The notes beneath the pieces were generated by a model. It saw only the letters and a list, made by a program, of their open reading frames with translations, searched no databases and was not told the origin of the DNA. Of a DNA stretch of 64,000 bases, positions 39,039-53,002 are shown one piece after another; positions within the stretch are counted from its first letter, which is position 1, and each line of letters begins with the position of its first letter. The translations under genes were made by a program, and so were the position numbers. The stretch comes from Tyto alba (lineage: Eukaryota; Chordata; Aves; Strigiformes; Tytonidae). The DNA lies in contig NW_024881295.1 in assembly GCF_018691265.1 (NCBI RefSeq), positions 20,078,243 to 20,142,242 on the forward strand, given 5' to 3'.

Positions 39039-39905
39039 AAAGGCTTACCTCTGTGTTCACTAGTATTCTGCAGGCTTGCTAGAGCCTGTTAAAACAACCA
39101 TTCCTCTACCTTACGCATAAGCTAGCGCTTGTTTGGAAGATAGGAGAGAGCTTGGGATCTTCTTGTTTGCTTCATTACATCAGGTATGTGAACTTGTGGT
39201 AGGGCAAGGAAAGAAATAAGGGTTAAGGGCAAACATGGGGCCAGATTCACCGGTGCTTAAAGGCCTTTTACGTTGATATGAGCTGATGTATGTACCTGAG
39301 TAGTCACTCCTGTGGTTGAGTTTTACCAGCATCCAGCTTTGTCCCTATCACAGATGTCTTGCTCACATTGTGCCTTGCAACAGGAAAACTGTGGAAGTAG
39401 AGCAGAACTGGACGAGTCTGATCTGTGCTCCTTGAGGCTCTCTATGGGCCTTTCCATCCATCCTTGGGGTCCCTTTCTTTCAGCTGGGTTGCAAAGGGTA
39501 CCTGATGGTCAGCAACAGGTCAGAGCTGTGGAAATTGGGGCAGGGGGGATCTCTTTCTGATTCTCTGGGACAATCTCTTAACTTCGGCTCCTGGGAAGCA
39601 GCAGACATCCCATACTGCAGGCTACAGGCTGGTGACTCCCCCTGGGCAAACCCTGGGGCAGTTAATTCTAGTGCAGACCAGATTCTGCAAGAGCCTTGAC
39701 TTGTATGTGTCACCTCTGAGTAAGAAACCAAGGATCTGTATTATACTGATTCCTTCCTCTTTCCAATATGCTTTTGCCAGACTCCCAGACTGCTTTCTGC
39801 ACAATCATTGGGTTGCTTTCATAATATCTGACTCAATATTAAACAACAGTATATGTGTTCCTGCTTCCCTGGTCCATAGTACCTGTGAACTCCATGGCAT
39901 ATGTT

Positions 39906-40345
39906 AGAATCACATAACCTCAGAAGCACAGAATAGCTCAGATAAAAGGAGCCTCAGGAGGTCTCTACTTCAATTTCCTGATCAAAGCAGGGTCAGTGTT
40001 GAGCTCAGAAGAGGTTTCTCAGGGTTTTAACCACTGTGTCTGGAAAAAGTCCAAGACGGAGCCTATAAACAATCTCTGGGCAACCTGGCCCACTGTTTTG
40101 CTGTTCTCATGGTGAAAGAATTTTTCCTAAATCACATCAAAAGCTTATGTCTGTTTCCTTTCATTCTCCCACCACATACCACTATAAAAAGACCGGCTCC
40201 ATCTTCTCAGTAGCTTCCCTGTAGGTATTGCCAGTCTGTTATCAGGTAACCCCAAAGCCATCTCTCTTTCAGACTAAACAAGAACATTTCCCTCAACCTT
40301 TCCTCAGAGGCCACATACTTCCTGTTATCAAATAGTTTATCCTCT
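39906..40345 (-). mobile_element. CR1 LINE fragment, minus strand, moderately diverged
   Basis: On the + strand this follows the reverse complement of the CR1 3' region: GAATCACATAACCTCAGAAG, CCTCAGGAGGTC, GATCAAAGCAGGGTCAGTGT, TCTCTGGGCAACCTGGCCCA, GCTGTTCTCATGGTGAAAGA, CTCCATCTTCTCAGTAGC and TTTCCTCAGAGGCCAC. Frames are interrupted and the element is truncated on its 5' side (right). It is older than the copy at 21442 judging by the number of differences visible. Confidence 0.9.
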
Positions 40346-41330
40346 ATCACTGATCTTAGATCTATGATTTGCTCTCAAACTACTTTCCAAGACACATCAG
40401 TCACTGGACAAAAGCATTTTTTTTATTAGAAATCTTTGCTAGATTACAGGTATTTCAGATCTGCTGGACACATCTCTCCCTGGTCATGACCTCTGTCTGG
40501 TGGCTGATCTGAAATGAGGAGCTATCCAAAGCTCCACTGCCCCTTGGATGACAGCCACTGCCACCACAGTGGGAACACTTAGGAGACTCGGGCAGAAAGC
40601 AATGTGAGTTGAAGGAGGACACACCACATTTTTCCCAGTGGTGATTCTTAACCCCTGTGTCTTGCAGGCAGAGCCCAGTTACCCCTCGGAGCACCACATG
40701 GTTTTTGCCACTCTGCGTGGGTTCAGTAACTGAGCTAAAAGAACCAGTCTTCCATCCAGTCGTTCCCTTAGAAATTTTCTGTAGTCTCCATTGATTTCTT
40801 TGGAGAGGGGAAACACATATCTAGCATTTAATTTTGCCTTTCCTTTTATACAGAGAGGACTTTAATTAGTGCTCTTTGTGACAAACCATTAGATGTGGCC
40901 ACCTGTGGTATCTTGAAGTTATTCACATTTTTAAGTGTTTTTAAATGTTGGGTCTACAGCATGAACAGATTTTCCAGCAGGGGGAAAATATTCAGTTGCC
41001 TGGAAGATCTTCCATTACCTTACGCCACAGGAGTGGCATGAAGGAGCTAAATAAAAGTCTGAATCTAGTACTAATGTTTCTACTACAGGGAACATAGTTT
41101 TTCCTTTTAAGGAGGTGGGAGAGCTAATGTGGGGGAGTTCAATTTGGTTTGCTGATATTTATTTATTCTTTTGTCTCATTCACTCAGTTATAAGACCGGA
41201 GTAAAACTGGTGATGGTTTAAATCTATTTCTTTTTTTTCATTCAGATAAAAACTTACCCATGGCAGTCATATAACTTTTTTCCCCTCCTTTTGTTTGCAG
41301 TATGATGACCTCATCTTTGCCAGGACTTCC
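40346..41330. other. CHRM2 intron
   Basis: No recognised feature lies between the CR1 fragment and the CCCAT array. Confidence 0.5.
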
Positions 41331-41414
41331 CCCATCCCATCCCATCCCATGCCATCCCATCCCATCCCATGCCATCCCATCCCATCCCATCCCATCCCAT
41401 CCCATCCCATCCCA
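41331..41414. repeat. (CCCAT)n pentanucleotide array
   Basis: About 17 units of CCCAT, with two single-base variants (GCCAT) at 41351 and 41371, 20 bases apart. The minus strand is (GGGAT)n/(ATGGG)n. Open frames exist through it on both strands, giving peptide repeats such as GMGWD or HPIPS; these are artefacts of a five-base repeat without stops. Confidence 0.97.
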
Positions 41415-43068
41415 GTAGCTCTTTTCCCTGCAGCTATTTCCACAGTTTTCCAGTTTATAAAGGAATGTCTATCATCCACATCTCCTCCAGAGAATAGGTG
41501 AATGGCAAAGATGGGATTTTATTCCTTAGTTGTTGTTCTTCTTATCTTGTCTGTTCATAATACTATTACTCTGCTCTTTGTTATGATGCCATTGCTAGCC
41601 TCTGTCACTTACAAAGTGCTTTTATCATTTAGGGGTTCCATGTTACTTTATGAACTTAAAATGGTATATACATAAAGATTCCTTTAGCCATAAAATGAAC
41701 GTGTTGGGTGAACTGCAGCAGATGTCTAAAAGCGGGGAAGCACTGTCTGGTAAACACACCTGGAAAAATATCTGCAAATCAGACTGTGTCTACAGATCTG
41801 GGATACTCAGAAGCCCATTAGGCTCCAACTCGGAACCCGATGTTATACTTTGCAGATTTGTTTTGCAATAAATTATGTGTGCCAACTGCCTAGCAATAAC
41901 CACAGCCCCAGGTAGTTTTGCATGACCCTGGGCTAAGGGGGAGAAAGGGAAGTAGTGTCCTTCAAAAGGAGGAAACGCTTGGTTGGGCACTCTGAATGTT
42001 ACAAAGGGGTACTGGAGACAGACTTTTCTCCTAAGTGATGAATATCAAGCATGATCCCAGGACAGCTTACAACAGGGTACAGAAGAACATAATTCTGGAT
42101 CCAATAAAACAATGAACTGGGACTAGTCCCCAGACACCAATCCTGTTTTTTTCCCTTTTTGTAGAAAAGTCCTGAACCTACCAAAAGCAACAGAAGTTTT
42201 GCTATTGGCATACACAGGGCTTTTGACCTATTGATTTTTTTTTCAGAGCAATTTACCATGGGATTTCAGACTCTGAAATTGGAGTTTGGATGAGTAATGT
42301 AGACTATGCAGTAGACCCCTGCTCTCAGCTCAGGCTTCCACTGCCAATGCTGATGTGTGGAAATTCACAACTCACTACATGAAGTTTCTGTAATATCCTC
42401 CCAGTGGCTGCTGTTTTCATGGGCAGCCTGATATTTAATTAATTCCTAAGAACACAAACTTGAACAAAAGTCGCATGTCTGCAAAGCAGATGAAGTGAAT
42501 CTAACACATGCAAATACTATCTGTGCATTTTTGTCATTAATAGATAGCTCTGTTAGTTACAGAGGGAGCCCAGAGTAATTCTGTGAATCTCAAAACCAAA
42601 CAGTATAGAGGAAGAGACATCAGAGACACTGCACCCTCAATGGGTATGCACTTTCTGACAGAAACACCGGTTATAGTTGATTAGCCCATATAATTTGATT
42701 ATACTGGATTTACTGTCCTTTGTCTATATTCACAGTTCTGTCCAAACCCCTTGTGTACACTATGACAAGGAGACAGAAAAATAGGAAAAAATGCAATATA
42801 GATCAACTATGTTGAGAGGTGTATCAGTAAAGAACAAAAAGAGTAGGAAATAACAAAACTACAGTAGAACATAAATATAAGTTTCATACATATACACAGT
42901 GAAAATAGCAAGTGAGGGAAATTTTGGAGAGTAACTGTTGTCCAGTATTAGTCTAAGTGAAACTATAAATAAGAAAGTCTAATCTGCCAAAAGTACTCAA
43001 TAGACAAGTAATGGATGTTTTTAAGAACTGTAATTAAACTTACTTTGAGAGAAGCACATTTGCAACTC
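41415..43068. other. CHRM2 intron
   Basis: No gene or repeat was recognised; open frames do not exceed 86 codons. Confidence 0.5.
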
Positions 43069-43120
43069 TTTTGGAGACCAGGAGATCCTTCCATATACCT
43101 TTGCTATGATTCTATGATTC
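43069..43120 (+). mobile_element. Short CR1 LINE 3' terminal fragment
   Basis: The last 50 or so bases of a CR1 appear in forward orientation. TTTTGGAGACCAGGAGATCC corresponds to the usual tail upstream of TCCCTTCCA, followed by CCTTTGCTATGATTCTATGATTC, which contains the typical repeated terminal octamer. The left part is diverged, so the start is uncertain. Confidence 0.65.
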
Positions 43121-45818
43121 GCCTGTTATGAACACAGCTATTCCTTAAGCGATACCTTGGTTATGGCACAAGGCTTCAGACAAGGTAAAGGCCCTGCTGT
43201 GCTGGGCACTGCTCAGCTGCTTCAGAAACAATCCCAGCTGAAACTCACTCATAAATTCAGTGAAACTGTACAGTGGCTCACCATATTATGCTTAATTCAA
43301 ATTAAGGTATCAAGAGCTAACAGTTCCTAAAGGAATTCATTAGTCAGTAGATGCCCAGTGTCCCCAAAGATAACAATCACCATGTTAAGGCGTAAAGGGA
43401 TGAGACATTATCTTTTAAGATGGGGTACAGCAGACTATCTGGTTAGTGAGGTCCTTCCCCAAGGCTCCCAGTTACACAGTATACAGGGGGAAAATACACG
43501 ATGGGAGGCACTTCCCCAGCTGGAGTCTCAAGGGCTGAGCTGGTGATGGGAGGCTGTGCCTGGGCTGGAGGCGGGGGAGACGAACGCTGTTCAACATGAT
43601 TTTTGTGGAAATCAAGGAGAGGACTTCTGGGGCACAAAGGCCCCTTCAGGGTGCCTGACAGTGACGGACTCTGTTAGTGCTCAGACCTGACAAGGGAAAC
43701 AGAAAGGACTCCTGTAAACAGTAATTTCACTAGCAAGTAGTTGCCTTGTGTTACCAGTTTCTTACTCTGAAGAAAACAGTGCCATCAGTCAGAACAATGT
43801 TAACCATTCAGGCTGTCAAGACAAAATCATGTGGTCTGATTCTCTCATAGCTGACAAAAGCATTTAGAAAAAAACTTCACAAGAAGTCAAAACATTTCTT
43901 AAACCTCAACACTGGTTTTAACCTGCTTGAGTAGGGAGAAAGAAACATACATAGCAAGATCTTATTTAAGATGTTCTTTTGAGGATGGAAAGAGCTTTCA
44001 TTTACCTTTTGTCCCAGGAGACTTTCCATGGTCCCTTTCCTGGGCTTCAAGGTGATAAAAGAGAGGAAGCCACAGACTGTGTCTTGGCTGTCCAGGAACA
44101 AGAAATGTCTCATACTTATGAGCAGTCTTGGATTCATAGGCTTAAGAAAGTCATCTATGAGCATTCTAACAATCAACTGTGTATCTCAAGTGTAACATTA
44201 AGCTTCTCAACATTCCTCATCATTAATACCACTACCTTCATCAGTTTGCTTGTAAGTCTCAAAACAACTTTATGAACTTTCTTTTCAGAAAGAGAAAAAA
44301 CTCAAACACCTTTTTTCACTTCCTGTATAGAGCCTTTCAAAACCAAAACTTTTGGCTCACTCATCCAAATTTAATACATAAGATTTTTTTCTTTTTTTAT
44401 CATATGGACCATAACAAACACAGGCAGATTGAATGATCTGACCACAGAAGCAAAATATGCATCACAAGATTGCAAAAGAGAAACTACCAAACCTAATAAC
44501 TTTTCCTCTTTTTACTACATTGTCTTTATTCTCAGCCAATACCAGTACAATTTTTGCATCAGAATAGATGGGATCACTATTTCCTTGTTCTCAAACATCA
44601 CCCTGTTTCCCAGTATTGAAAGAACAGAAGGTATCGCAAGCTATGTGCAGCAGGTTCATGGTAAATTTGCTGGAATGCCTGAAACTCTAATTTCTGTTTG
44701 TGTTTGAAGTCCATGTGTATTTACATGGGAGTTTAACAAATCCTGGCTCTGCTTAGTTCAAGGTATATTGCATCAGTTTCTCACTATCTGGAGCACTATA
44801 CCAGTCCATTGATGAAAAGCAACAAGTCCCCTTCACCTGTGAAGACTATAAGGCAGAAAGAAGAGATTCTCACAGAAGTGTAAGACTTCAGTTCTCTTAA
44901 TCTCCCTGCCAAATTTGTAGTTGAAAATAACTATGAACTGTGTTACTATGTTTGGTTATATACAGATTGTGCAGAAGTATGGGGTATGAGTTAAGTAAAT
45001 CACAAGACCCAGCAGGAGTAGTTAGAAAAGACATTTGTCTGGTTACCAGATATAATTGTGTTATTTGGGGATGCCATCTTTTGGATGCTTGATCTTCTTT
45101 GCACAGGTGATGCAATTCAAATGTGCTATATTTGGTCTAAGTGGATTATGCATTTGCAATACCTACCTTGGAGATAATGAAAGAAAAGAAATCCTCTTCT
45201 CAGGATAATGCCACCTATCCCCAATTAGTTACTGAGGTCTTTACTAACTGCGTTACTAAAAGGGTCTTCATTTAGTTGCAAAATCATAATCTATTAAGTT
45301 TTGAAATGCTTTTAATATATGGTGGGGTAAAGGAGAAAGCACACTATCCCTTGAATTACATGGTGTGATATATGCAAACCTCAGACAATTAAGAAGAGAA
45401 TAAATGATGCTGTCAGTAGCATGGTGGGTTGGGTCGTATTTGCTTAGGATGACCAGCACCATTATGAGTGGATACAAAATTATTATAGATCTCTGTAAAG
45501 AGAGATGACTGACATTTTTAAATGCTCATTTGCAAAGTGGTAAATGTAAAGAAGCAGATAATTAAATTTAAAGGTCATTTTCCAACCATAACATTCAAAA
45601 GATTAAGAAGTTAAACATTAACCTGACTGTAAATCCCTCCATTATGTCTTTCTACAAACAAGAGAGTCTGCATTTTAACTATTCACTGTCTTTCGGTGCA
45701 TCAAACATTTAATGTGATTGCACTGCATATCACAGACTAACCAAAAAGATCCAAATTAACTCATTAAAAATGTAAAACCCCCATATATCTAATCTTACTT
45801 TACATAGAGTTCTATATG
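43121..45818. other. CHRM2 intron
   Basis: No gene or repeat was recognised. A GC-richer patch at 43500-43600 carries GGCTGGAGGCGGGGGAGACG but has no other promoter sign. Open frames do not exceed 99 codons. Confidence 0.5.
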
Positions 45819-45874
45819 CCCCTCCCCGCCCCCCCACCCACCCCCCCAAAAAAAAAAAAAAAAAAAGAAAAAAA
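45819..45874. repeat. C-rich tract joined to A-rich tract
   Basis: A run of C with single interruptions (45819-45847) passes directly into 19 A, one G and seven A (45848-45874). Low-complexity sequence. Confidence 0.93.
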
Positions 45875-48800
45875 GATATCAGAAACTTCATGGAAGCCAT
45901 TCAGGACTTCATATATGTGGAGGACATTGATCTTATGAATAACATGCTTAAATCATTGAAATGGTCTGAATTTAAAACTGAATCTCATTTTCAGTCAGAA
46001 ACAAGAGAAAATGTCATCTTAGTGATATTGCCTGCAGCCTGAAAGGGCACCACCAACCCTCAGAGATTTTTCTTATTTACTTTATGACGGAATATGCAGC
46101 AGGGAGCAGTATATGCTTTTGCATATACTACTGCTGAAATTCCTGATATGAAAAAATCCTGAGAGTCACTATCATTCCAGCTCAACCTGAGGAACCTGCT
46201 TAGAGATGGAAAGTCGCTTGCCTGCTCTTTGACAAGCCCACTCTAAGATGACAGCATCTGGACCGGGATCACACACCTGTTTTCTTCCTCATTGCCAATT
46301 TCTTTCTGTGGCCTTTGTAAACTAAGAAGGAAAAAATAACCCATGGAGAAGCCTGTTATATCATGAGCAGAAAAAAAAAGGGACAAGCAGGCAATCTTTC
46401 TCTTTTTTCTTTTTTTTTTTTTTTCTTCTTTTCCTCCAAACATTTCCTTTCAGATGTCCCTTTGAAGTCACAGGCTTATAGTGTGAATGACTGAGAGCAA
46501 GGAGCTGTGAAATGCGCCTTTGAGCCATAGACTTCTCACAGAGTATCACAAGGCATATATGACTGGGCTACATGACATCTGCAAATCAGCGTGGCATTAT
46601 TGAGGCTTTGTTCAGAGTCAAACTCTTGGAGCTGCTTAGAACCAAAAACTTCAGCAAGGGAAAATTATTTCTCCCATCCTAATTCTACCTTCCCGCTTGG
46701 GTGGGTCTCACTGCTACTGTATGCAATGACTCTAGTGGTGTAATTTCTTAATGAAGAAATAATTGAACATACATATACATTCTATATATAGTTGTTTACT
46801 ACATGTGAATAAATTAGGCGTGATTACCATCTTCTGTTCCACTCAGCCCTGTTATTGATCTACTAATACTGGATACTTTTGTACTGTTAAAAATATACAA
46901 CCACTTCTCTGTTGTCGCAAGATCATCTCTTCAAACTACCCTCACAATACAACACTCTTCATATTTACTGAATACAATCCCTGCTCGGATAGCTCTAATT
47001 CATAATCAAACATAGAGATCAGCAAAACACCTCAGTCCTGACCAGTTATGTCTCCTGATTCTCCACTCACAGGTGTTCTGCATTTCTCATCCAAAACAAT
47101 TTTCTTTACTTCTCTTACATAAAGGATATAAAGGATACTCCGCACCACTGATAATTCTCAAATGGGGAGCAAAACTGGGTCTCACTGTTTTGGAACACTC
47201 ATTATGACCTATCAGTTTCTTACAAACTTCAGAGAAAAGCTGATGAAGGTTAGGACTACTTCTGTAAATTGTCTGGTAGATCCACTGATCAGCCTCACCC
47301 AATATTCATCTCAAGTGGGAGGGCAGCACCGTAGTGTGTCTCTACAACATCGTTTCCTGCTAGACCTGTTAGGTTTATATAAGAATACATAAATCTGATT
47401 TTTTGCCTTTCTGCAGTTTAAAGCGCTTAGAGACATGGGAGCTGAGCACTGCCAGCAAAACAAGTAACTGTTAGACCAGAAGACGAGAAAAACAGTACAA
47501 TGTAACCTAATGAAAATAATAGCCAGAAGACTGAGCTGAACAACAGAGAGGTGGAGAACAAGATGAGAAAGGCTAGAGAGGTTGAAGGGTAATCAGGTAA
47601 TGCAGTAGGCAGCAAGGAAAAATGAAAAGGGAATGAACAAGAAGAGTGATGTGGGTCTGTCCCAGACCCACAGGTTACAGATCAGATCCTGCTTTTCCCT
47701 ACAGCAGAGCCACTGCAGAGATCTGAGGGAAGAGTGTTCCTCTTAAGGGAGGAGATGCAGTGGCAGCGCTGAGTAATACAACCAGGACCGGGGAAAAAAA
47801 AGACAAGAGACCAAGACAACTCGAATCCCTGAGACGTGACTTCGTGGAGAGCCGTGGCTGCCCCACGGTGCTGAGCTGTGCCTCCCCCAGTTCAGCTGAG
47901 ACAGCAGGGACGTGGTGTGGTGGGCACCAGGCTCCAGGGCTCCCCAGGGTTTAGTCACAGCTTCCATTCACTGCTTGCTTGATGTAATTTCTTTCCACTG
48001 AATTTTTGAATGTTTTGCCTTCCCTGGGGAACACAGGCAGAAATATAGAAACCCTCCCTATGAGAAATGCCTGCTTCACCTGGAGATAAACATCTGAATC
48101 CCACCTGATTATCCGAATCTCATACCTTTTGGAGGCAGGTGCATCATGGAATTCATCACTAAAGGTCCCAGACCCAAGGTCATGGCTTTGCTGCAGAACT
48201 GAGCAAGAAAAGAGCGATAGGGCAAGGGGGAAATAAGCTCATGTTCAGAACATAGATAATATCACAGGAAACAGCAAAAGCGATCTACAGGGGAAAAAAT
48301 CTTCTCTATTGGAAAATTGAATACACTGGGATTCCTAATTTGGGAAAAAATAATAACTTTTTGAAAATGTAATTTCTATCCTCTTCTCCAAAGAGGTTAT
48401 GGAGGCCAAGTCTTGGTGAATTGCATCAGGACTTAAGAAATTAAATGTTTGAATGACTATCAGAGGTGTGATTTCAGATCTTCAATTACTTCAGTTCTTT
48501 GACAATACTGCTCAATGTGCAAGACGTGACGGAATGCTAGCTGATCTCTCCGTGGACTGGCATGGGATAATATAGACAGGTACTGAAACTAGGGTCAGTG
48601 AGGAATTTCTACTGAAAACAGGCCGTAAGTGATGACAATTCAAACAGCCTAGGTGAATGCTCTTGCAGAACACTTTGTTTCTCTTGCAGTCGCTCTTTCT
48701 TGCTTTCTGCTCATTAACTTCTTTACTTTTTCATTCACACCTCAGTCTTGTCCCCATTTCCTCCCTCTTGCTTTCACCCCATTTATTATTTTCTCTTTCC

Positions 48801-49544
48801 CCTTGCTCTACATATCCTGATAAGCCTTTCTTTAGGCATGTACTGGTGTCCATCAAATAAGTTTGTGCTGTGTGGAGGCACGTTGCAATGCAGCAATTGC
48901 TGCTGAGTGATTCTGCTGCTGTTGCATGGCACGGTGGGAGGGACTTAATCTCAGACATGACACCCCAGGGACTCATCAGTTTGATGGAGGAGATTATTCC
49001 CTAGGTACATTACTAGTTAGTATTCTCATCTAGATAGTATTCCACTTCTCGTAAGTTTGATTTACCATCTAGTCCCAGTTTAAAGAGTTGTTAAGTAAAG
49101 ATGGAATTAAATCAAGAGAACTGAACCATCTAAGTGACACTTCAGAAGACAAGGGTAAAGTAAAACCTCAGGAAATAAAATATATTGGTAGTTTTTTTCT
49201 CCTCAGATATATTTGCTCCGGGAAGGTGGTCTGAGATGAGGAAGCAGAAATGGCAAATTTCTAGACAATAACAGATAAACTTGCCAAAAGAAGGGAGAGT
49301 GTGATCTACAGCATAATTATGGATTTTCAGGACATTAATAAAAACAGTTTCAAATCCTTAAGACCAGAAATGGGAGAGCAACTGACTTCATGTAAGTCAA
49401 GGCATTCTAGTAACAGTCTTGGCGAAGCTGACATGGTGCTTCTGCCATGACGTGAAAGAGGTTCCTGTGCAGTAAAATGTAATGACACAGTCTCTAGAAG
49501 CCTGAATTTCAAAATCAACCTATTTGTCTCAAAAGACTCTCTTC
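45875..49544. other. CHRM2 intron
   Basis: No gene was recognised. It holds a T-rich tract at about 46400-46435 and a perfect 10-base-stem hairpin at 47650-47672. A GC-richer segment at 47640-47960 has open frames of 64-74 codons on both strands but no exon evidence. Confidence 0.5.
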
Positions 49545-49607
<63 letters not shown>

Positions 49608-49620
49608 TTTATTTATTTTT
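49545..49620. repeat. Compound tetranucleotide microsatellite (TTAT)7(TTAC)8(TTAT)3
   Basis: Seven TTAT units (49545-49572) are followed by eight TTAC units (49573-49604) and three more TTAT units. This is a clean compound repeat likely to be length-polymorphic. Confidence 0.97.
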
Positions 49621-52600
49621 AACTCATCTTTGAGTTAGAATAAAACATGTAAGGCATATCAATATATTCAACACTATCACCCTGTGGAAGCTATGTGTCT
49701 CAAAGACTTCATTGCTAAAGTGACAAGATCAGTTTGCAAAACCCCCCTGTGGAATAACAGTATTTTCTCTACATACTTGTGTCCAAGCAGTTCCTGTGAC
49801 AGGGACATAAGGGTTTGTGTTTAGTAATCATACTAAACTGTCTCCCATGAGGGAGAAGCTGAGCTGATACCTTTGCAACTAAGGACAATATTCTGTGTAG
49901 TGTTTTCATGCGTCACAGTGCAGACTTATGCATACAATAATTGCCTGCTCTTCTCTATCCTTAGTTAATGCCCCTCACGCTTTTAATAATTTTGGTTTCA
50001 AATAATCCCATTTAGCATTTCTGAAACCTTGCATTTCAAATGTTCCCATTATTTTCTTTTTGTAAACATGCAAGGAGGTGAAAGTTTGATGTGAACAGCC
50101 TTTGCAATATCTCTTTAACAATCAAAATAAGCAGAGAGCTTAAGAATATTTGCTTATGCATTTTAGTCTCCCTGGCCCAGTGATGCTGAATATATTTTTA
50201 ACAGAAGGTACATGGTCAGAGACAAGTCCCCCAGTTTCTTGTTATTAAGTTAACCTTGTTAAACATTACGTTATTGTTTAATATACGATAGGAGCTCCTC
50301 TTAATGCCATGGTGAATTATTCATATGCAAAGCTAAGGTATTTTACATTGTTAAGTGTAACTGCAGTGTGTTGAGACCAGTATCTGGAGCCATGCATCAG
50401 AGTCAGAATTAGACACGGATTTCTTAAACCTGTAGTGGAGTAAAAATGCAATTACTCTGCAACTACAATCTATGTAATTAAAGTAGGTAGCAGTCATTTA
50501 GTGAAACATAACACAGTCAGAGACTTAGAGAGCCTATAATAATGTAGTAACTGTGAAGATAAATACTGCAGAAAAACTCCTAAATAAATATTTCCTTTCT
50601 TTGGTAGGGAATATGTAATCTTTGAAGTTCTCCATCCACACAATGGGAGATGATCATGCAGGCTCACAGGAAACATTCATAGCTGTGATCAACATGTTTA
50701 TAATTAGCTATAGCAAACACTTCATTTGAGATTTTACAAACATCTTGTTAAATAATGTTAGCATCTTTCCATCTTTCACAAACATCTCTCAGACTGCAGA
50801 ATGGGCTTGGAATTATGGATTCTGATTTGGTAATTTAGCTACCACTCCTTTCTGGTAAGGTAAAGAACTAATCAGGTTCTTTCATTATTTACTTGTCACA
50901 GCCTTAAATGCAGTCTGCAGAAATATGGACACAAAAAGATTTAGCTGCCCTCTCAGAAACAAGTTTGAACTTGAGTTCAATATATATGCTTAAATTCTTG
51001 CAAAGAATTTGAGCCAACTCACTTTATATCTGAGTCAGCTTTCTTCTCTGTGCTTCTAATCTACATCTTAGGTAAGCTGTTAAGTAAGATGGAAGATGTG
51101 TAAAAATCCTCAAGATTAATGGACACAGAAGCAGAACAGACTAGATTTTCAAGCTCTTGAGAACTTCATGTAAGAGTGATCATGATGGACTTAACAAGAA
51201 TTTTAAAAGCATTTGCTGAGTAAAGAAACTGGGTACTTTCCAAAGCAGGTTCAAGGATCATCTAGAGGTATCGTAAGTGAGTCTGCTAGATCACTGAGTG
51301 AATAAGAAAATCACTGATAAAAGCAACGTGATAACACCCTTTCCAACCAAGGGAAAAGGAATGATTTTCTTTAACTTCAGTAAGAGTCCCTTTGGGCCCT
51401 CAGTATGTTAATATTCCTGTCAGAGACACTACTGAAGATTGCAAAATCTCTGAGGAACAGTGAGAGTCTCCATGGGTTTATTCAGAGTCCCAAAAGGACA
51501 TCCATGACTTGGAGAGATTTGTAGAGACTCACTGAAATATCACAGCACCTTTGCTGGACTCACTGGTATGTCGAGAGGGTTAAACTCCTCTTTGAGAGAA
51601 CCCCCCTGTACTGTATTATAGTTCTCCATTATTATTTCATTATCAATATTCCTTCAGGCTTTAACAGAAAAAAAAAAAAAAATCACTTAAACAAGGAAAA
51701 ACCAGAAAGAGTGTGATTTTAGTTTCTTGTTCATTTTGTGGTTTGTTTGTGTTGGCTTTTTTTTTTTTTTTAATAGATCTACCTGTGCCTGTTTTAAATA
51801 AGATATGCATTTCTGTTATGCATTAGCTCAAGGTATTCAGAACAAATTGTGAGCTGGTTTCAGTCAGCCTTCTGAACCCTCTCTCACTAGCTTTGTCGCT
51901 TGTCGCTCGGGGACTTTGAGTAGCTCTCATAAGGTTTTTCTGTTTAATAGCACAGGCGTGATAGCTGATACGAGGACAATGAAGTACTGTGCCTCCAATT
52001 CATGCCAGGTTGCTGAGGGAGTACTTGCCTATCATGGCACTGTTCCTTCAGAGAATATATCCTGGGATCTAATGATTTTCAATTTAATCTTAACAGAAGC
52101 TTAAATCACTCTTCTGCTGGGGGAACCTTTCTCATGGTGTAGGACAGGTATAATTTGTGGTATGAGTATTTTATCTAAAGTGCTCGAAGCAGATAGTTAT
52201 AGTCAGATAAAACTTGCCTTGTTGGGATTGACTGGTCTGAGGAGCTTTAGTCAACTTCCAGCAACAGTGGTGCAGCGCAAGGAGGAAAAGAGAAGTGACT
52301 TACTGAAATCTGTCACTTTGATCTCCCCTTTCCAGCTAGCCTATAACCTCTGCAAGTGGAAATCAGCATGGGTCCGCTGATGAAATGTATGTGGCATGAG
52401 CTAGTCCCTAGTTTTATTGCCTTTTGATGACACCGGCTGCCTTTCTGACCCATTTGTGACCTACTCTGAAACAACACTTTGAGTTGGATCGTGCCCAAAG
52501 TGATGACTAAATCATACTAGTTGAAGTGGATAAGCTGAGGCCTGAGCACGTGTGTCCGTGCAGTGGCTACCCCAGTCCAATGATACCTCAGTATTCAGAG

Positions 52601-52980
52601 TGTTGGTTACAAAAATATCTAACTGTAACGGTTTCAGAATTTCATCAAATTATAGCTCTGCTCCTTAATTTTAATAAAATGTGAGGCTACTCTACCTCAG
52701 AGATAATTAAGTATCTATATTTTCAACACATACTGAAGCCATCCTACTGCTGGTAGTGACTGCTTTATTTGGTAGCTGCCTTTCTGTGCCTCTAGATGGA
52801 GATCCTATCCATTTAACTCAACCCTCTGGAGAGAACTGTGGGATACTTCAATAAGAGCTCCATTTTGCTTTTCATACTCCATAGACCAAAAATTACTTTG
52901 TTCTCTGATTTATGGGCTATAAAGTTCTTCGGATCATAGTTCCTAGATTTCCAGGCCCCCCCTCTTTCTGCTGCCCACCG
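49621..52980. other. CHRM2 intron
   Basis: No gene was recognised. It has an A run near 51667-51682 and a T run near 51759-51772. An AT-rich patch at about 50200-50360 carries an octamer-like CATATGCAAAG and TTGTTAA motifs and may be regulatory, but this is weak. Confidence 0.45.
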
Positions 52981-53002
52981 CACACACACACACACACACA
53001 CA
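52981..53002. repeat. (CA)11 dinucleotide microsatellite
   Basis: Eleven uninterrupted CA units followed by a C-rich CCCCACCATCACCACCC stretch. Confidence 0.95.

Noticed and set aside
41267..41501. Repetitive peptides (GMGWD and HPIPS types) across the CCCAT array
   Set aside because: A five-base repeat without stop codons gives open frames on both strands; there is no gene evidence.
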